This document shows positions 19,468 through 29,623 of a stretch of 64,000 nt of DNA, in pieces. Location: assembly GCA_010672585.1 (NCBI GenBank), contig JAAHGF010000009.1, positions 62,001-126,000 of the forward strand, written 5' to 3'. The notes beneath the pieces are model-generated. The model was given only the letters and a program-made list of their open reading frames with translations, was not told where the DNA came from and did not search any database. The translations under genes and the position numbers were made by a program. Origin of the DNA: Okeania sp. SIO1I7 (lineage in GTDB: Bacteria; Cyanobacteriota; Cyanobacteriia; Cyanobacteriales; Microcoleaceae). Each line of letters starts with the position of its first letter. Positions within the stretch are counted from its first letter, which is position 1.

Positions 19468-19606
19468 ATACCAAGCGTGATAAATTTTTGCTACATTTTC
19501 TTGAGCGTGGAAGTAGGGGAGTAGGAGATTTGGTAGGGACGTTAACGATAGTTATGCAAAGCTAACGAGTTTCACCTAAGTTAAGCATTTTTTTCACCCT
19601 TGGTAT
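19468..19606. mobile_element. 139-bp inverted-repeat element, ATACCAAGCGTGA ends
   Basis: ATACCAAGCGTGA (19468-19480) and TCACCCTTGGTAT (19594-19606) are inverted with one mismatch. Single ends of the same type (CACGCTTGGTAT) occur near 20370 and 57430. Confidence 0.6.
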
Positions 19607-19729
19607 AATACGAAATCGGCTAAAATTTATATTTTTGGTCAAAGGAAAATCTCCTTTCAACAATTAATAATTAATAATTACCTCTCCTTGAAATGAATAT
19701 GGTTGAGTAAAAATAATTTTTTTCTTTTC

Positions 19730-19859
19730 TGAACCTATCCCACTATTTTTAACAGATTTATTTGTTTAAGTAAAATGTTTTTAAAAGCTTTATTTTTCGT
19801 TTTGTTATCTCAAAATATTTAGAGTTTTTAGCAAAAATCTTATTATTGGGATAGGTTCA
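19730..19859. mobile_element. 130-bp MITE with TGAACCTATCCCA inverted ends
   Basis: TGAACCTATCCCA at 19730-19742 and TGGGATAGGTTCA at 19847-19859 are perfect 13-bp inverted repeats. The AT-rich interior has no gene. Confidence 0.7.
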
Positions 19860-19949
19860 TCTTGGTCGGTTATACCATTTTGAAAAAAGAATGTTACGAA
19901 TAATAAGCATGAGAAAAAGACAAATGCAGGAGTTCTCCCTTTGACAAAG

Positions 19950-20000
19950 CGGTGCGACCCCGCGACGGCGTCAGACGCAAGGGAATGCTGACCAAGAGAG
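19950..20000 (+). repeat. 51-bp GC-rich REP-like element, intergenic copy
   Basis: Same element as the one nested in the TPR gene at 2160-2210, with about five substitutions. It is markedly GC-richer than its surroundings. Confidence 0.75.
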
Positions 20001-20809
20001 GGAACGCGTACCAAGAGAAAAATAAAATTTATTAGCTCAAAACTGCTATTGAAACTATTCCCATACGACTCCTGAGGACTGAGGACTGACTCCTAAGAAA
20101 TAGCCTAACTATTTGTAGCAAACATTTATCAAATTGGTATTAGATATAGCGTTTTGCTCCGCAATATGTTTACGCAGTATTCCGTTTGTTTAGTATCAAA
20201 GAAAAAAGCTTTAGCTCCTCTGTAAGAGACTAGCAGTTAATGGGCGTTATGCGCTAATTTTCGAGTGAAAAAATGACCGCTTTTATCTTTGACTGGAGTT
20301 GCTTTAAACCTCAATTATTCGGTAAAGTTTTTAAACCGCCCTGATTATTCGTGATATTCTTTTTCCACGCTTGGTATTAATAATAGGGGTTATTCAATAT
20401 AATTCCACAAAAAATCACTGAGAAATTCATACCGAGAAGGAACTTATTCAATCCTATTTGTTATTTATATCTATTATTATTTTTTCCTTCTTGCTTCTCT
20501 CTTTTTCCTTCTCCCCTTTTTCTCCTTCCTTCTTCCTCCTTCCTTCTTCCTTTCTTAGTCAAAGTAGATATTCTAGAATAATTATGGTAACTTATTAGAT
20601 AATAATATCTCAAACTCTTATCTAGGTCAGATGTTTTAACCTCCAAGCTTGATTTTTATTAAAGCTGCATTTCTATAATTTTGTAAATAATGCAAGGAAT
20701 ATCTTGATCGAGGTTATTTTTTCTTATTTTGTCATAACGACTCTGGAAAATATATCAAAGTTTGTTACTACAATTATCATCAATCGAACTCGAAAATAAA
20801 ATAACCAAC

Positions 20810-21865
20810 ATGAAGCCAAATAATCTGTATGATTCCTGCTATTTATTTCCACCCACTATGATAATATTCATGCTTTGTTTATTAAATTTTGGCTGTAATA
20901 ACCAAGCCAAAATTTCAGAAAATCCTGAACCAACCTTCTCAAAAAAACAGTTATCTTCTCCAGTTAGTCAAGTATCAGACGAAATTTTTCAAACAGAAAT
21001 CAAAGCTACCCAACCTTGGAAAATTGCCTACATCCTCAAAACAACTCCACAAGAACCTTATTGGAAAGATGTTAAAGAAGGCGCTGAAAAAGCAGCACAA
21101 AATTTCAATGTAGATATAAGTATAATTAATTCCGAAAAACCTCAAACAACAGAATTTGTTGAAGACCAAATTATTCTAGTAGCAAATTTAATTGAAACGG
21201 AAGAAATAGATGGAATTATCATCGGTTCATCTGATTCAATTCGATTAGTTCCTGCCATAGAAAAAGCTATTAATTCGGGTATACCAGTTATTGCTATGGA
21301 TACTCCACTTAATAGCGATCGAATACTAACTTTTGTTGGATTTGATAATTTTGCTGGGGGAAAATCAATGGGTGAGTGGGTGGTTAAAAATTTAGGAGGA
21401 AAAGGTACAGTAGCTATTTTAGATGGTGCGCCAAATCACGATAATGCTATTCAGCGTCGCTTGGGTTTTACGGCAGGTTTAAAAACAGGGGATATGAAAA
21501 TAATTGCTATTGAATCTGCTAATTGGGAGCAATCAAAAGCACAAGAAATTACCAAAAACTTGTTGGAAAAGTTTGACAATATTGATGTAATTATAGCAGC
21601 AAATGATAGTATGGCTTTAGGTGCTAGTCAAGCAGTAGAAAATAGTCAATATCCGCCAATAATTATTACAGGATTTGATGGTCTAGAAAATGGTTTACAA
21701 GCAATTAAACAAGGTAAAATTACAGCTACAATTAATCAAGCACCAAAACAACAAGCACGATTGGCAATTCAATTAATGATTCGACATCTAGAAAATGGAG
21801 AAACTTTTCCCAATATTATCCTTTTACCAAATACTGAAGTAATAACTTCAGAAAGTTTTGATTGA
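20810..21865 (+). CDS. Sugar-type periplasmic-binding lipoprotein
   Basis: 352 residues of the RbsB/LacI-type type 1 periplasmic-binding family. The N-terminus MKPNNLYDSCYLF is followed by a hydrophobic stretch and LLNFGCNN, a plausible but non-canonical lipobox with Cys29, so an exported lipoprotein is likely. The mature part begins WKIAYILKTTPQEPYWKDV and has the hinge-binding signature IIGSSDSIRLVPAIEKAINSGIPVIAMDTPL and IITGFDG. ATG 20810 is preferred over an in-frame TTG (20762) because it gives a proper signal peptide. No permease or ATPase is adjacent; the hybrid kinase 173 bp downstream suggests a ligand-sensing pair. Confidence 0.85.
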   Translation: MKPNNLYDSCYLFPPTMIIFMLCLLNFGCNNQAKISENPEPTFSKKQLSSPVSQVSDEIFQTEIKATQPWKIAYILKTTPQEPYWKDVKEGAEKAAQNFNVDISIINSEKPQTTEFVEDQIILVANLIETEEIDGIIIGSSDSIRLVPAIEKAINSGIPVIAMDTPLNSDRILTFVGFDNFAGGKSMGEWVVKNLGGKGTVAILDGAPNHDNAIQRRLGFTAGLKTGDMKIIAIESANWEQSKAQEITKNLLEKFDNIDVIIAANDSMALGASQAVENSQYPPIIITGFDGLENGLQAIKQGKITATINQAPKQQARLAIQLMIRHLENGETFPNIILLPNTEVITSESFD

Positions 21866-21941
21866 AGAAGGAAGAAGGAAGAAGAAAGAAGGAAGAAGGC
21901 AGAAGGCAGAAGGCAGAAGGCAGAAGGCAGAAGGCAGAAGG
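21861..21941 (+). repeat. Heptamer tandem array (GGAAGAA then GGCAGAA)
   Basis: Starts TTGAAGAAGG across the stop codon of the binding-protein gene, with at least ten heptamer units drifting from GGAAGAA to GGCAGAA. A single CCGGACATGATAT end (about 21986-21998) follows. Confidence 0.85.
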
Positions 21942-22038
21942 TTTTTTCCCATTGCTAGCTTAATTTTATACACACTCCGATGCTACCGGACATGATATTA
22001 AGTCCGCAAAAGAAAAGATAAATTTAATTACTAAACCT

Positions 22039-24495
22039 ATGAATATAAACAATCTTTATACCAAATTTTTTTATCCTAATTTAAAAAATCAGGAATTAGA
22101 ACAACAACCAACATCTTTGAGAAAACAAATAACATTTAGAGTTATTATACTGAGCTTAATTGCTATTCTCGGTATTACAGCTACAACTTTGTTAAGTTTG
22201 TTAGTAACAATACAACAAGCTCATCAAAAAATTAACCATGCAAAAGTAGAAGCAGCTACAAGCTTTAACCAATTTTTTTTAGCACTAGAAAGCGATATGG
22301 TAGCAACAAGTGCGGCTTTATCAACAACTAATAATTTTAATAAAATCAACTTGATAATGAATCAGATGCGAGATAGAAATCGCTCTTTTTTAGATTTAAT
22401 AGTTGTGGATATGGACGGGAAAGTTTTAGTACAAAATAGTAGATTTAATCGTCCAAAACAAAAACAAATAAGTCAACAACCTTGGTTATCCGATCGTGGT
22501 CGAGTTGAATCTTTATATATTAGTAACGTCGAATTTGAAAATCAACAACCATATTTAGAAGTAGCGATCGCTGTTACTAATGATATTGGAATTTCTCAAA
22601 GTTCATTAGTGGCGAGAGTTGACTTGACAGAATTATGGGATAAAACAATTGAAATTAAAGTCGGAAATAACGGTTATGTATATATCGTAAATAATGAAGG
22701 TTTAGTCATTGTTCATCAGAACCAAAATTTTATTCAAAAAATAACTAACCTTCAAGCATTATCTAGTAGGAACAGCAGCAAATATAAACCACAAATAAAT
22801 ATATATCAAGCAATTGATAAAAATTGGGTATTTTCTAACAGTCAAAATTTAGCAAAAGTACCTTGGTTAGTTATTGTTGAAGAACCAATACAAGAAGCAC
22901 TTCAACCATTCCTAATACCAGTAATATTTTTATTGTTGACTCTCCTATCTATAGTCTTAATTGTCTATAACATAGTTTCTTTTACTAGACATAGAATTGT
23001 ATTACCATTACGCTTTATAGACCAAGCCGTAACTACTATGGCAAATGGAGCATTAAACCATAGAATAAAAGTTAAACATAATGACGAACTAGGAGCTTTA
23101 GCACAATCCTTTAATCAAATGGCTCAACAGTTACAAAATTCTTTTGAAGCATTAGAAATTAGAGTCAAAGAACGTACTGCTGAATTAATGGAAGCAAAAG
23201 TAGCTGCTGATACTGCCAATAAAGCAAAAAGTGAATTTTTAGCAAACATGAGCCATGAATTACGGACTCCTCTAAATGGAATATTAGGTATAGCCCAACT
23301 TCTGCAAAATTCACCAAATTTTACATTTCAAGAACAACAAGAAGTTGAGATTATTTATCAATCTGGTTCTCATTTATTAACACTCATTAGTGACATTCTC
23401 GACATATCGAAAATAGAAGCTGGCAAACTAGAATTTTTACCAGAAGAGTTAGATTTCCCCAAATTTCTTCATGGAATAGTTGAAATATTAAGGATTCGTG
23501 CCCAAGAAAAGAAAATTTATTTGAACTATCAAGTTACTAACAAATTACCTCCTAGAATTATAGTAGATGAAAAAAGATTAAGACAGGTACTAATTAACTT
23601 ATTAGGAAATGCCATTAAATTTACTGATCAAGGGGGGGTTAATTTTAAAGTAGGTTCTATCGGAGAAAATGATTCACAATCAGAAAAACAGCAAAAAATT
23701 CGCTTTCAAGTAGAAGACACAGGTCAAGGTATTCATCCCCATAACTTAGAAAAAATATTCCTACCATTTGAACAAGTAGGTAAGAATCAAAACAAAGTTG
23801 AAGGAACAGGATTAGGACTAGCAATTAGCAACAAAATAGTAGAGACAATGGGAGGTTCATTAAAAGTAACCAGCAAACCAGGAATTGGTAGTATTTTCTG
23901 GGTAGATTTAGACTTACCTCTAGCTCCAGAATTACCACAGCAAGTAAACTCAAATTCATCATTAATTACTACTCAAAAATCAAATAATTCCCAGTGCATA
24001 AAACAATCTATTGTACGCATTCTCTTAGCAGAAGATAATCCTGTCAACCAAATTATTGCGAAGAAGATGTTGCATCGCTTAGGATATACTATAGAAATAG
24101 TAAAAAACGGTTTAGCAGCAGTAGAAGCAGTCAAAAACCAATTCTACGACATCATTCTTATGGATATACAAATGCCTGAAATGGATGGGATAGAAGCGAC
24201 CCATCATATCCGTCAACAGTTTAAAAATACTGAATCTACTTGCCAACCTTGGATTATTGCCATGACAGCAAATGCTATGAAAGAAGACCGAGAAAACTGT
24301 TTCAAAGCAGGTATGAATGACTATCTCAGTAAACCTGTACAATTACATGAACTTGCTGCAATTCTAGAAAAATTCCTTGAAGAAGGAGTCAGGAGTCAGG
24401 AGTCAGGAGGGAAAATTGAAAATTGCATGGGGACTGCTTCCCAAACAATTTTGAACACCGCAAGTGACGGTGGGGTATTAAACCCAGATCCATAA
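22039..24495 (+). CDS. Membrane hybrid histidine kinase (dCache-HAMP-HisKA-HATPase-REC)
   Basis: 818 residues. TM1 about 33-60; an extracytoplasmic dCache-like sensor about 65-285; TM2 about 292-318; HAMP about 320-372; HisKA with phospho-acceptor His406 ([15 protein letters not shown]); HATPase with [18 protein letters not shown] and GTGLGLAIS; and a receiver domain about 663-778 ([21 protein letters not shown]) with phospho-acceptor Asp709. Residues 781-818 are a translated copy of the dispersed repeat, giving an abnormal tail ending DGGVLNPDP. It likely senses a ligand carried by the upstream binding lipoprotein (inference from adjacency). No output regulator is adjacent. Confidence 0.93.
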   Translation: MNINNLYTKFFYPNLKNQELEQQPTSLRKQITFRVIILSLIAILGITATTLLSLLVTIQQAHQKINHAKVEAATSFNQFFLALESDMVATSAALSTTNNFNKINLIMNQMRDRNRSFLDLIVVDMDGKVLVQNSRFNRPKQKQISQQPWLSDRGRVESLYISNVEFENQQPYLEVAIAVTNDIGISQSSLVARVDLTELWDKTIEIKVGNNGYVYIVNNEGLVIVHQNQNFIQKITNLQALSSRNSSKYKPQINIYQAIDKNWVFSNSQNLAKVPWLVIVEEPIQEALQPFLIPVIFLLLTLLSIVLIVYNIVSFTRHRIVLPLRFIDQAVTTMANGALNHRIKVKHNDELGALAQSFNQMAQQLQNSFEALEIRVKERTAELMEAKVAADTANKAKSEFLANMSHELRTPLNGILGIAQLLQNSPNFTFQEQQEVEIIYQSGSHLLTLISDILDISKIEAGKLEFLPEELDFPKFLHGIVEILRIRAQEKKIYLNYQVTNKLPPRIIVDEKRLRQVLINLLGNAIKFTDQGGVNFKVGSIGENDSQSEKQQKIRFQVEDTGQGIHPHNLEKIFLPFEQVGKNQNKVEGTGLGLAISNKIVETMGGSLKVTSKPGIGSIFWVDLDLPLAPELPQQVNSNSSLITTQKSNNSQCIKQSIVRILLAEDNPVNQIIAKKMLHRLGYTIEIVKNGLAAVEAVKNQFYDIILMDIQMPEMDGIEATHHIRQQFKNTESTCQPWIIAMTANAMKEDRENCFKAGMNDYLSKPVQLHELAAILEKFLEEGVRSQESGGKIENCMGTASQTILNTASDGGVLNPDP
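24379..24489 (+). repeat. Heptad/tail repeat forming the kinase C-terminus
   Basis: GAAGAAGG, GTCAGGA units, then the diverged tail (ATGGGGACTGCTTCCC, TTTTGAACACC, GGTGGGGTATTAAACCC). It is in the same reading phase as the copies in the TPR gene and supplies the last about 38 residues up to the stop. Confidence 0.75.
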
Positions 24496-24896
24496 AAGAT
24501 AAATTAAGGCAGTTCTGAAAAGTGCTTGACTTAGTAATATTATATTCGGTTGAACAGTTTAAATAATTTTTAGAAATAGAGAAATTAGAATAGGATAGAC
24601 AAGATATTCAGTATAGAAAAATGTTTGATATTCAGCTATTAGCAAAGATTTCTAAATTATCTTCCTTTCTAACTCCTGACTCCTAATTTTTAGACCAAGG
24701 GAAAAGAAATTTGTAGCCAATATTTACTCAAATGGCATTAATCCCAATTTTCATATCAAGTCTCATTAATTAGCAATAATAAAAATGTTTTCTCTGATAA
24801 ATTTCTCCCTGTTCCCTATTCCCTAAATTTTTTATTGTTGGTATTCAAAGAGACATGATATCAAAGATTGAATTTTGATTATTCCCCTAAAATGTC
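24496..24896. other. Spacer, nothing recognised
   Basis: 400 bp of AT-rich sequence with short CTCCTGACTCCTAA and TTCCCTATTCCCTA microrepeats. No open frame, RNA or terminator of note. Confidence 0.5.
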
Positions 24897-25178
24897 TTAA
24901 TCACTGGGTAACTTTTCCCCAGAACAATAATCGCAAATTCCGCCACCTAAAGAAAAACAATAGCACTTAGCAGCTATATCTTCAAAGTTAGTTTTCTCCT
25001 TTTTAGAAGGTTCAAATTTTACCCAAGGTTCTTCAAATTCATCATCATGTCTCATCCACTTACCTTCATCAACAAGTGTCTTATAACAATTACCACTACC
25101 ACGAGGAAACAGAACTACATAGTCTTCCTGAAATATTACATAGTATCCTCTATCTCTCCATTCTTCTGCTAAGGCCAT
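24897..25178 (-). CDS. Small hypothetical cysteine-containing protein
   Basis: 93 residues, soluble, without signal peptide. It begins MALAEEWRDRGYYVIFQEDYVVLFPRG and ends with a cysteine cluster (KCYCFSLGGGICDYCSGEK) that could bind a metal. Its protein-like composition and charged, aromatic-rich sequence make it more credible than the repeat-built frames around it. No ribosome-binding site is obvious and I do not recognise the family. Monocistronic between repeats. Confidence 0.55.
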   Translation of the reverse strand: MALAEEWRDRGYYVIFQEDYVVLFPRGSGNCYKTLVDEGKWMRHDDEFEEPWVKFEPSKKEKTNFEDIAAKCYCFSLGGGICDYCSGEKLPSD

Positions 25179-25454
25179 ATTTTTTTCGGTTTTTTTGAAT
25201 TATGTGTTTGAAATAGCAGTCAGCGGTCAGCAGTCAGCTATCAGCTTTTCAAGGTGTACAACAGGGGGTTAAAACTCCATAAAAGGCGAACCCTTGGATT
25301 TTTAGCTGATAGCTAAATGCGCTCAAGCTAATAGCTAGTTAAATTTTATCAGGACTTACGCACAGATACTAAATCTAGTTAGGGCTAATGCCATTCGCCC
25401 CTACATATGGCGTTTTCAAGGTGGATTTGCGTAAGTCCTGTTAATTAAAGAAAA
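25179..25454. other. Spacer with AGCAGTCAGC microrepeats and a MITE
   Basis: Includes CAGTCAGCGGTCAGCAGTCAG microrepeats and, at 25351-25439, an AGGACTTACGCA-type MITE that begins only 12 bp beyond the transketolase stop. Confidence 0.6.
25351..25439. mobile_element. 89-bp AGGACTTACGCA MITE
   Basis: Ends AGGACTTACGCA (25351-25362) and TGCGTAAGTCCT (25428-25439). Exactly the same length as the copy at 17459-17547. Confidence 0.8.
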
Positions 25455-27365
25455 TTAACTAGCTAACTCTTTAACCTTACTCATAATACCTTCAGGATCG
25501 ATCCCTTGATGGGGGAATTGTTCCCATAAACCACCACAACCTTCTTGGTGAGTAGCTAGATAACCAAACTTAGGAGTCAGACCACGTTCCAATAACCAGG
25601 AACCGAAACGACTACCCAAACCTGTACGACGGTTGAAAGCTTCAACAACCAATACAAAAGGAGCACTACCAACTTTCTGCAACATATCTTCGTCAATGAC
25701 ATTGAGAGTAGGTTTGTTAATCAAACCAACATCTATTCCTTGCTGTTTCAGACGTTCCACTGCATCAAGAGAGCGGTACAACGCATCACCAAAACTGACA
25801 ATATAACCTGCTGTACCTTCCCGGATAACTTCATCTTTGCCAGGAGTAAACTTATAACCTTCACCAAAGAATTCATTACCATTGCTATCCAGCAGAATTG
25901 GTACTTTAGAACGAGTGGAGAAGATAAACCGCATTCCGGTTTGAGTAAATACTGTTTCCACACAAGCTTTCATTTGGTTAGCATCAGCAGGGAAATATAA
26001 GCGAGTTTCATAACCATCATCAAGACCGTTATCGGCAAACATATTGTTGATGCCAAAGTGACAAGTATTATCTGCCATGTCGTCTATACCAGCGTGGGAG
26101 AAGTGACACAAAACATTAGAATTGTTCAACCGCGCCATTGTAATTTCAGAAATACACATTTCTAAGAAAGCACTGAATGTGGCAAAAATACCTTGTTTAC
26201 CTGCTTCCATACCAAACCCCGCAGCAGCAGAAAAATTGCCACGCTCCATGATGCCACCACTAATAAACCGCTCTGGAAAAGCATCATGAATTTGTTTGAA
26301 CCCGCAAGAACCTTCTAAATCACTGTCAACAAATAAATGATTCTTGCGTTCCTCTTCACTCATACCCTTGAGGACAGATACCACACTCTCGCCAAAGACA
26401 TTCCGGTTAGAACCAACTTTATCACTTACACCCATGAAAGTGTAACTTTGCTTTGGTTTTTCAATATCCTTGAGATAGTTAACTGCTTCAGTTCTGCCTT
26501 TTGCTTCTAGATATTCGATCGCTAATTTTAGAGGAATCACATCATGTCCGTGGGTAGAACCTTCTAGACCTTCGATACCCACACTCATTTTCCGCTTATT
26601 AATCACAGCGATCGGACCTTCAGTTGTAGCTGCTTGACATATTCGTTGATACAGACCGTCTAAATCTTCCCCATCTCCTTCAAGTACGGTTAAGCCATGA
26701 CCTGTTAAGGTTTTGTTGAGGTCGTAACCTTTTAAATAGTCGGAGGGATGACCTGCAATAGTAACATCATTATCATCAATTATCAATTTAACATTGAGAT
26801 TTTGTGCTACTGCCATTCTAGCTGCTTCAGCATCATTACCCTCTTGTTGGGAACCGTCGGAACCTAAGCAAAAGACTAATTTATCAGGATTTGCCATTGC
26901 CACACCGTTGATATAAGGCCACATATGACCTAATCTACCGGAACTGAATTTTACCCCAGGAGTAAATCCTAATTCTGGGTGTCCTGGTAAATGAGAATTT
27001 GCTGCCCGATAATTTACCAGACGTTCCACAGGAAGGTCTCCTGCTATAGCCGCCATTAAGTATTGAGTAGCTACACGGTGTCCAGCTTCATCAAAGAAGA
27101 TAGGTACAAATTTTTCTGCTGCACCTCGGAAAAAGGCATCTAAAATCATAACTTCGGGTACTGTGTCATAAGGGCCACCTGTATGACCTCCTACTCCTCT
27201 AGCAGCACCAGTGGCGGTGAAGAAGATTATTGTATCACGGCAAAGTTGAATATTTGCTTTGAGTGTGTCGCGTTGTTCGTTGGTGAGAGTTGGGTTAGTG
27301 GGGTCGAGAGAAAGTGGTTTATAGCTTCCTATGTCAATTGGAAATGGTGCTGTAGTAATTGTCAT
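25455..27365 (-). CDS. Transketolase-family protein
   Basis: 636 residues with the three transketolase domains: N-terminal TPP-binding (GHTGGPYDTVPEVMILDAFF, LGSDGSQQEGNDAEAA), central pyrimidine-binding (GNFSAAAGFGMEAGKQGIFATFSAFLEM, SHAGIDDMADN) and C-terminal (FVLVVEAFNRRTGLGSRFG). The classical TPP motif GDG...NN is altered to SDG...DDND, and it is shorter than typical about 670-residue TktA. It may be a second transketolase rather than the main Calvin/pentose-phosphate enzyme, so no symbol is assigned. ATG start on the minus strand; no operon partner. Confidence 0.9.
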   Translation of the reverse strand: MTITTAPFPIDIGSYKPLSLDPTNPTLTNEQRDTLKANIQLCRDTIIFFTATGAARGVGGHTGGPYDTVPEVMILDAFFRGAAEKFVPIFFDEAGHRVATQYLMAAIAGDLPVERLVNYRAANSHLPGHPELGFTPGVKFSSGRLGHMWPYINGVAMANPDKLVFCLGSDGSQQEGNDAEAARMAVAQNLNVKLIIDDNDVTIAGHPSDYLKGYDLNKTLTGHGLTVLEGDGEDLDGLYQRICQAATTEGPIAVINKRKMSVGIEGLEGSTHGHDVIPLKLAIEYLEAKGRTEAVNYLKDIEKPKQSYTFMGVSDKVGSNRNVFGESVVSVLKGMSEEERKNHLFVDSDLEGSCGFKQIHDAFPERFISGGIMERGNFSAAAGFGMEAGKQGIFATFSAFLEMCISEITMARLNNSNVLCHFSHAGIDDMADNTCHFGINNMFADNGLDDGYETRLYFPADANQMKACVETVFTQTGMRFIFSTRSKVPILLDSNGNEFFGEGYKFTPGKDEVIREGTAGYIVSFGDALYRSLDAVERLKQQGIDVGLINKPTLNVIDEDMLQKVGSAPFVLVVEAFNRRTGLGSRFGSWLLERGLTPKFGYLATHQEGCGGLWEQFPHQGIDPEGIMSKVKELAS

Positions 27366-28109
27366 GGTTAATAACAGTGATAATATTTATCTATGCTTTA
27401 TATATCTGTGTCCATGATTTATTTCATACCTATGATGAGGGATAAAATGTTTATGGACAAAGAGTTAAAGAAAGCCTACCATAGTTGGTGAGTTTTTTAA
27501 TAATTATTTTATTTTTTTTACTAAGGATGCTTAAGACTTTAAAATCTACTGTATAAAAAATTGAGTTTGTAGGTTGGGTTGACAAAGGAAACCCAACAAA
27601 CGCATCTTTAATTGTTGAGTTGTGAATCGCACTTTTTGCTTTCCTTTGGAATGCTACGCAAACGAAATGCTCCGCCACCTGTTGGCAAAGCAAAACAAAA
27701 CTTACAGTATGATCGCTAATTATTTGAACCTGATATTGGATATTATTTTGTTTTGGGTCTTAGTCGATATCCTAAAAATCAAGGTGGTGGTGCATTGTAA
27801 TGGTGGTCTATTTTCATTAATTGATAATTGATAATGGATAATTGATAATTACCTCGGGTTTTAACCGTCCTTGATTGAATATCAGGAAATATTATTTCTT
27901 CTCTTGGTCGATGGTCGGACAGCGAGGAGACCTCGCCATCTCTCGACCGCTTTTTTCCCCTTAAAAGGGGAGGCTTCAAGGCGCGAATTATTTAATTATT
28001 AATTATTAATTATTAATAATTCGGTAATTATTTTGGTCAAGGAAAAATCAGTGGGAGCATCTTGCTCCCTTGCTTATATCTTGCTCCCTTGAAGCGCCGT
28101 TGTTCATCC
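27366..28109. other. Spacer with dispersed repeats
   Basis: Contains a GTTGGGTT...AACCCAAC inverted repeat (about 27573-27598), GGAATGCTACGCAAACG-type REP sequence (about 27650-27675), and a copy of the ACCTC / GAGGAGACCTCGCCAT / GGGGAGGCTT element flanked by TTAATTATT-type heptamers (27820-28025). Short frames here are shadows of repeats. Confidence 0.6.
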
Positions 28110-28298
28110 TCATCTACCATTACGCTCTACAGGAGTACCAAAATAAATTAAGGAAATTATGAAACTTCCCATTGTAGAGGAATCCCTGTGTCTAATAACT
28201 TCACCGCTTTCAGATTCAAATTCAATACCTTTTAGCTTTGAGTCTACATCCCTAATCAAAATGATTACGCTCTTGTCTTCTGGGATAGAAGTAAACAT
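28110..28298 (-). CDS. Possible small hypothetical protein
   Basis: 62 residues (MFTSIPEDKSVIILIRDVD, then ESESGEVIRHRDSS). It is divergent from the HAD gene, with 57 bp between starts. The charged, protein-like composition suggests it may be real or a gene fragment, but there is no clear ribosome-binding site and I recognise no family. Confidence 0.3.
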   Translation of the reverse strand: MFTSIPEDKSVIILIRDVDSKLKGIEFESESGEVIRHRDSSTMGSFIISLIYFGTPVERNGR

Positions 28299-28355
28299 AG
28301 AAGCATATTTGGTATAATCTCAAAAGTTTTGAAATGATCGACCATAAAATTAATT

Positions 28356-29126
28356 ATGCCTTTGATTCCTCTCTCTGAAACAGTAGCAAAAACAAGCCTT
28401 AAAAATCTTCAACTTATAGCTACTGATATGGATGGTACATTAACTAAAAATGGTAAATTTACTTCTAATCTTTTCCTGAGTTTAGAAAAATTAGCAGCAG
28501 CTAAAATTCAGGTATTAGTAATTACAGGTCGTTCTGCAGGTTGGGTGCAAGCTATTAAAAATTATCTGCCAGTAGTAGGAGCGATCGCTGAAAATGGAGG
28601 TTTATTTTATCCTACTCATAGCGAAGCACCTAAACTTTTAACCTCTATGCCAGATATTAATCTACATAGACAAAATTTAGCTGAAGTTTTCCAATACTTA
28701 AAAAGTCTATTTCCTCGGATTGAAGAATCTGTTGATAATCAGTTTAGACTAACAGATTGGACTTTTGATATTCAGGACTTAAGTTTATCTGAACTGACAA
28801 AAATGGCAGAGATTTGTCACTCCAAAGGTTATGGTTTTACCTATAGTACTGTGCAATGTCATATTAAACCTTTAGAACAGGATAAAGCTACGGGCTTATT
28901 GCAAGTTTTGTCAGAATATTTTCCGGGATTAATAACAGAAAAAATTATTACAGTTGGTGATAGTCCTAATGATGAAACTCTGTTTGATGAAAAGAAATTC
29001 CCTTTGTCGGTGGGAGTAGCAAATATTCGAGAATATGCCGATAAATTAAATCATAAACCAGTTTATATTACCAGTCAAAAAGAAGCAGAAGGTTTTTGTG
29101 AATTAGCAGAATTACTATTAGAATAA
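28356..29126 (+). CDS. HAD-superfamily (Cof/IIB type) phosphatase
   Basis: 256 residues. Motif I is ATDMDGTLT with nucleophile Asp24 and acid/base Asp26; motif II is VITGRSAG; a C2-type cap lies about residues 90-180; motif III Lys is in KPLEQDKATGL; motif IV is VGDSPNDETLF. The set fits a HAD-IIB sugar-phosphate or phosphoglycolate-type phosphatase; the substrate cannot be read from sequence. Starts at ATG 28356; monocistronic. An AT-rich perfect palindrome overlaps the stop codon. Confidence 0.9.
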   Translation: MPLIPLSETVAKTSLKNLQLIATDMDGTLTKNGKFTSNLFLSLEKLAAAKIQVLVITGRSAGWVQAIKNYLPVVGAIAENGGLFYPTHSEAPKLLTSMPDINLHRQNLAEVFQYLKSLFPRIEESVDNQFRLTDWTFDIQDLSLSELTKMAEICHSKGYGFTYSTVQCHIKPLEQDKATGLLQVLSEYFPGLITEKIITVGDSPNDETLFDEKKFPLSVGVANIREYADKLNHKPVYITSQKEAEGFCELAELLLE

Positions 29127-29141
29127 AATTAATTTTATTCT
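29120..29141 (+). terminator. AT-rich palindrome over the HAD stop codon
   Basis: AGAATAAAAT and ATTTTATTCT form a perfect inverted repeat with a TA centre, covering the stop codon. It could act as a weak terminator or mRNA 3' stabiliser; there is no clean T-run. Confidence 0.35.
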
Positions 29142-29623
29142 ACCACAAAATCAAGATTTTTTATGCAACATCAATCTATAGCAACTGCCATTACTACTCT
29201 TGAATTATGGAATATATAAAACAACCGAATATCAATAATTAACCTTCTCTCCTAGATAACTAAACCTTCTTCTTTCTTCCTTCTTGCTTCTTCCTGATGC
29301 ACGGTATCGCGATCGCCCCTCCAGTATCAAAAATTTTCCTACATACAACTTGCATATTTGTCAAAATCCTATGTTAAGCTGTAAGTGTGAAAAAATGTGG
29401 GCGCAAATAGTGCCGTTATTAGTAGTTTCAGGACTTACGCATAAACGCTATTGGTAGGGTGTGTTAGCGACAGCGTAACGCACAAAGCCCTATATCTATT
29501 ATTAGTACGTAAGTCCTAAGTATAAAAAAACCGTTATTTTTCAGTCAGACGAAGCAATAGTATTCCGCACTACTTTGCGATCGCCCGATCGAACCCAACC
29601 ATGTCGAGAGTAAATAAACCGAT
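29127..29623. other. Spacer with a MITE
   Basis: Contains a few TTCTTCC heptads (about 29265-29295), HIP1-like sites and the AGGACTTACGCA MITE at 29430-29517. No gene. Confidence 0.55.
29430..29517. mobile_element. 88-bp AGGACTTACGCA MITE
   Basis: AGGACTTACGCA (29430-29441) faces TACGTAAGTCCT (29506-29517), one mismatch. The interior carries GGTAGGGTGTGTTAGCGAC-type sequence unlike the 17459 copy. Confidence 0.75.

Larger units (their letters stand above)
19267..20809. other. 1.5-kb repeat mosaic without genes
   Basis: From left: GGAAGAA heptads (about 19315-19345), an inverted-repeat element (19468-19606), part of the TTAATAA/ACCTCTCC element (about 19660-19695), another MITE (19730-19859), a 51-bp REP (19950-20000), another GGTATTA-type end near 20370 and a TTCTTCC heptad block (20487-20556). 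Short open frames here are built of repeats; none looks real. Confidence 0.65.
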
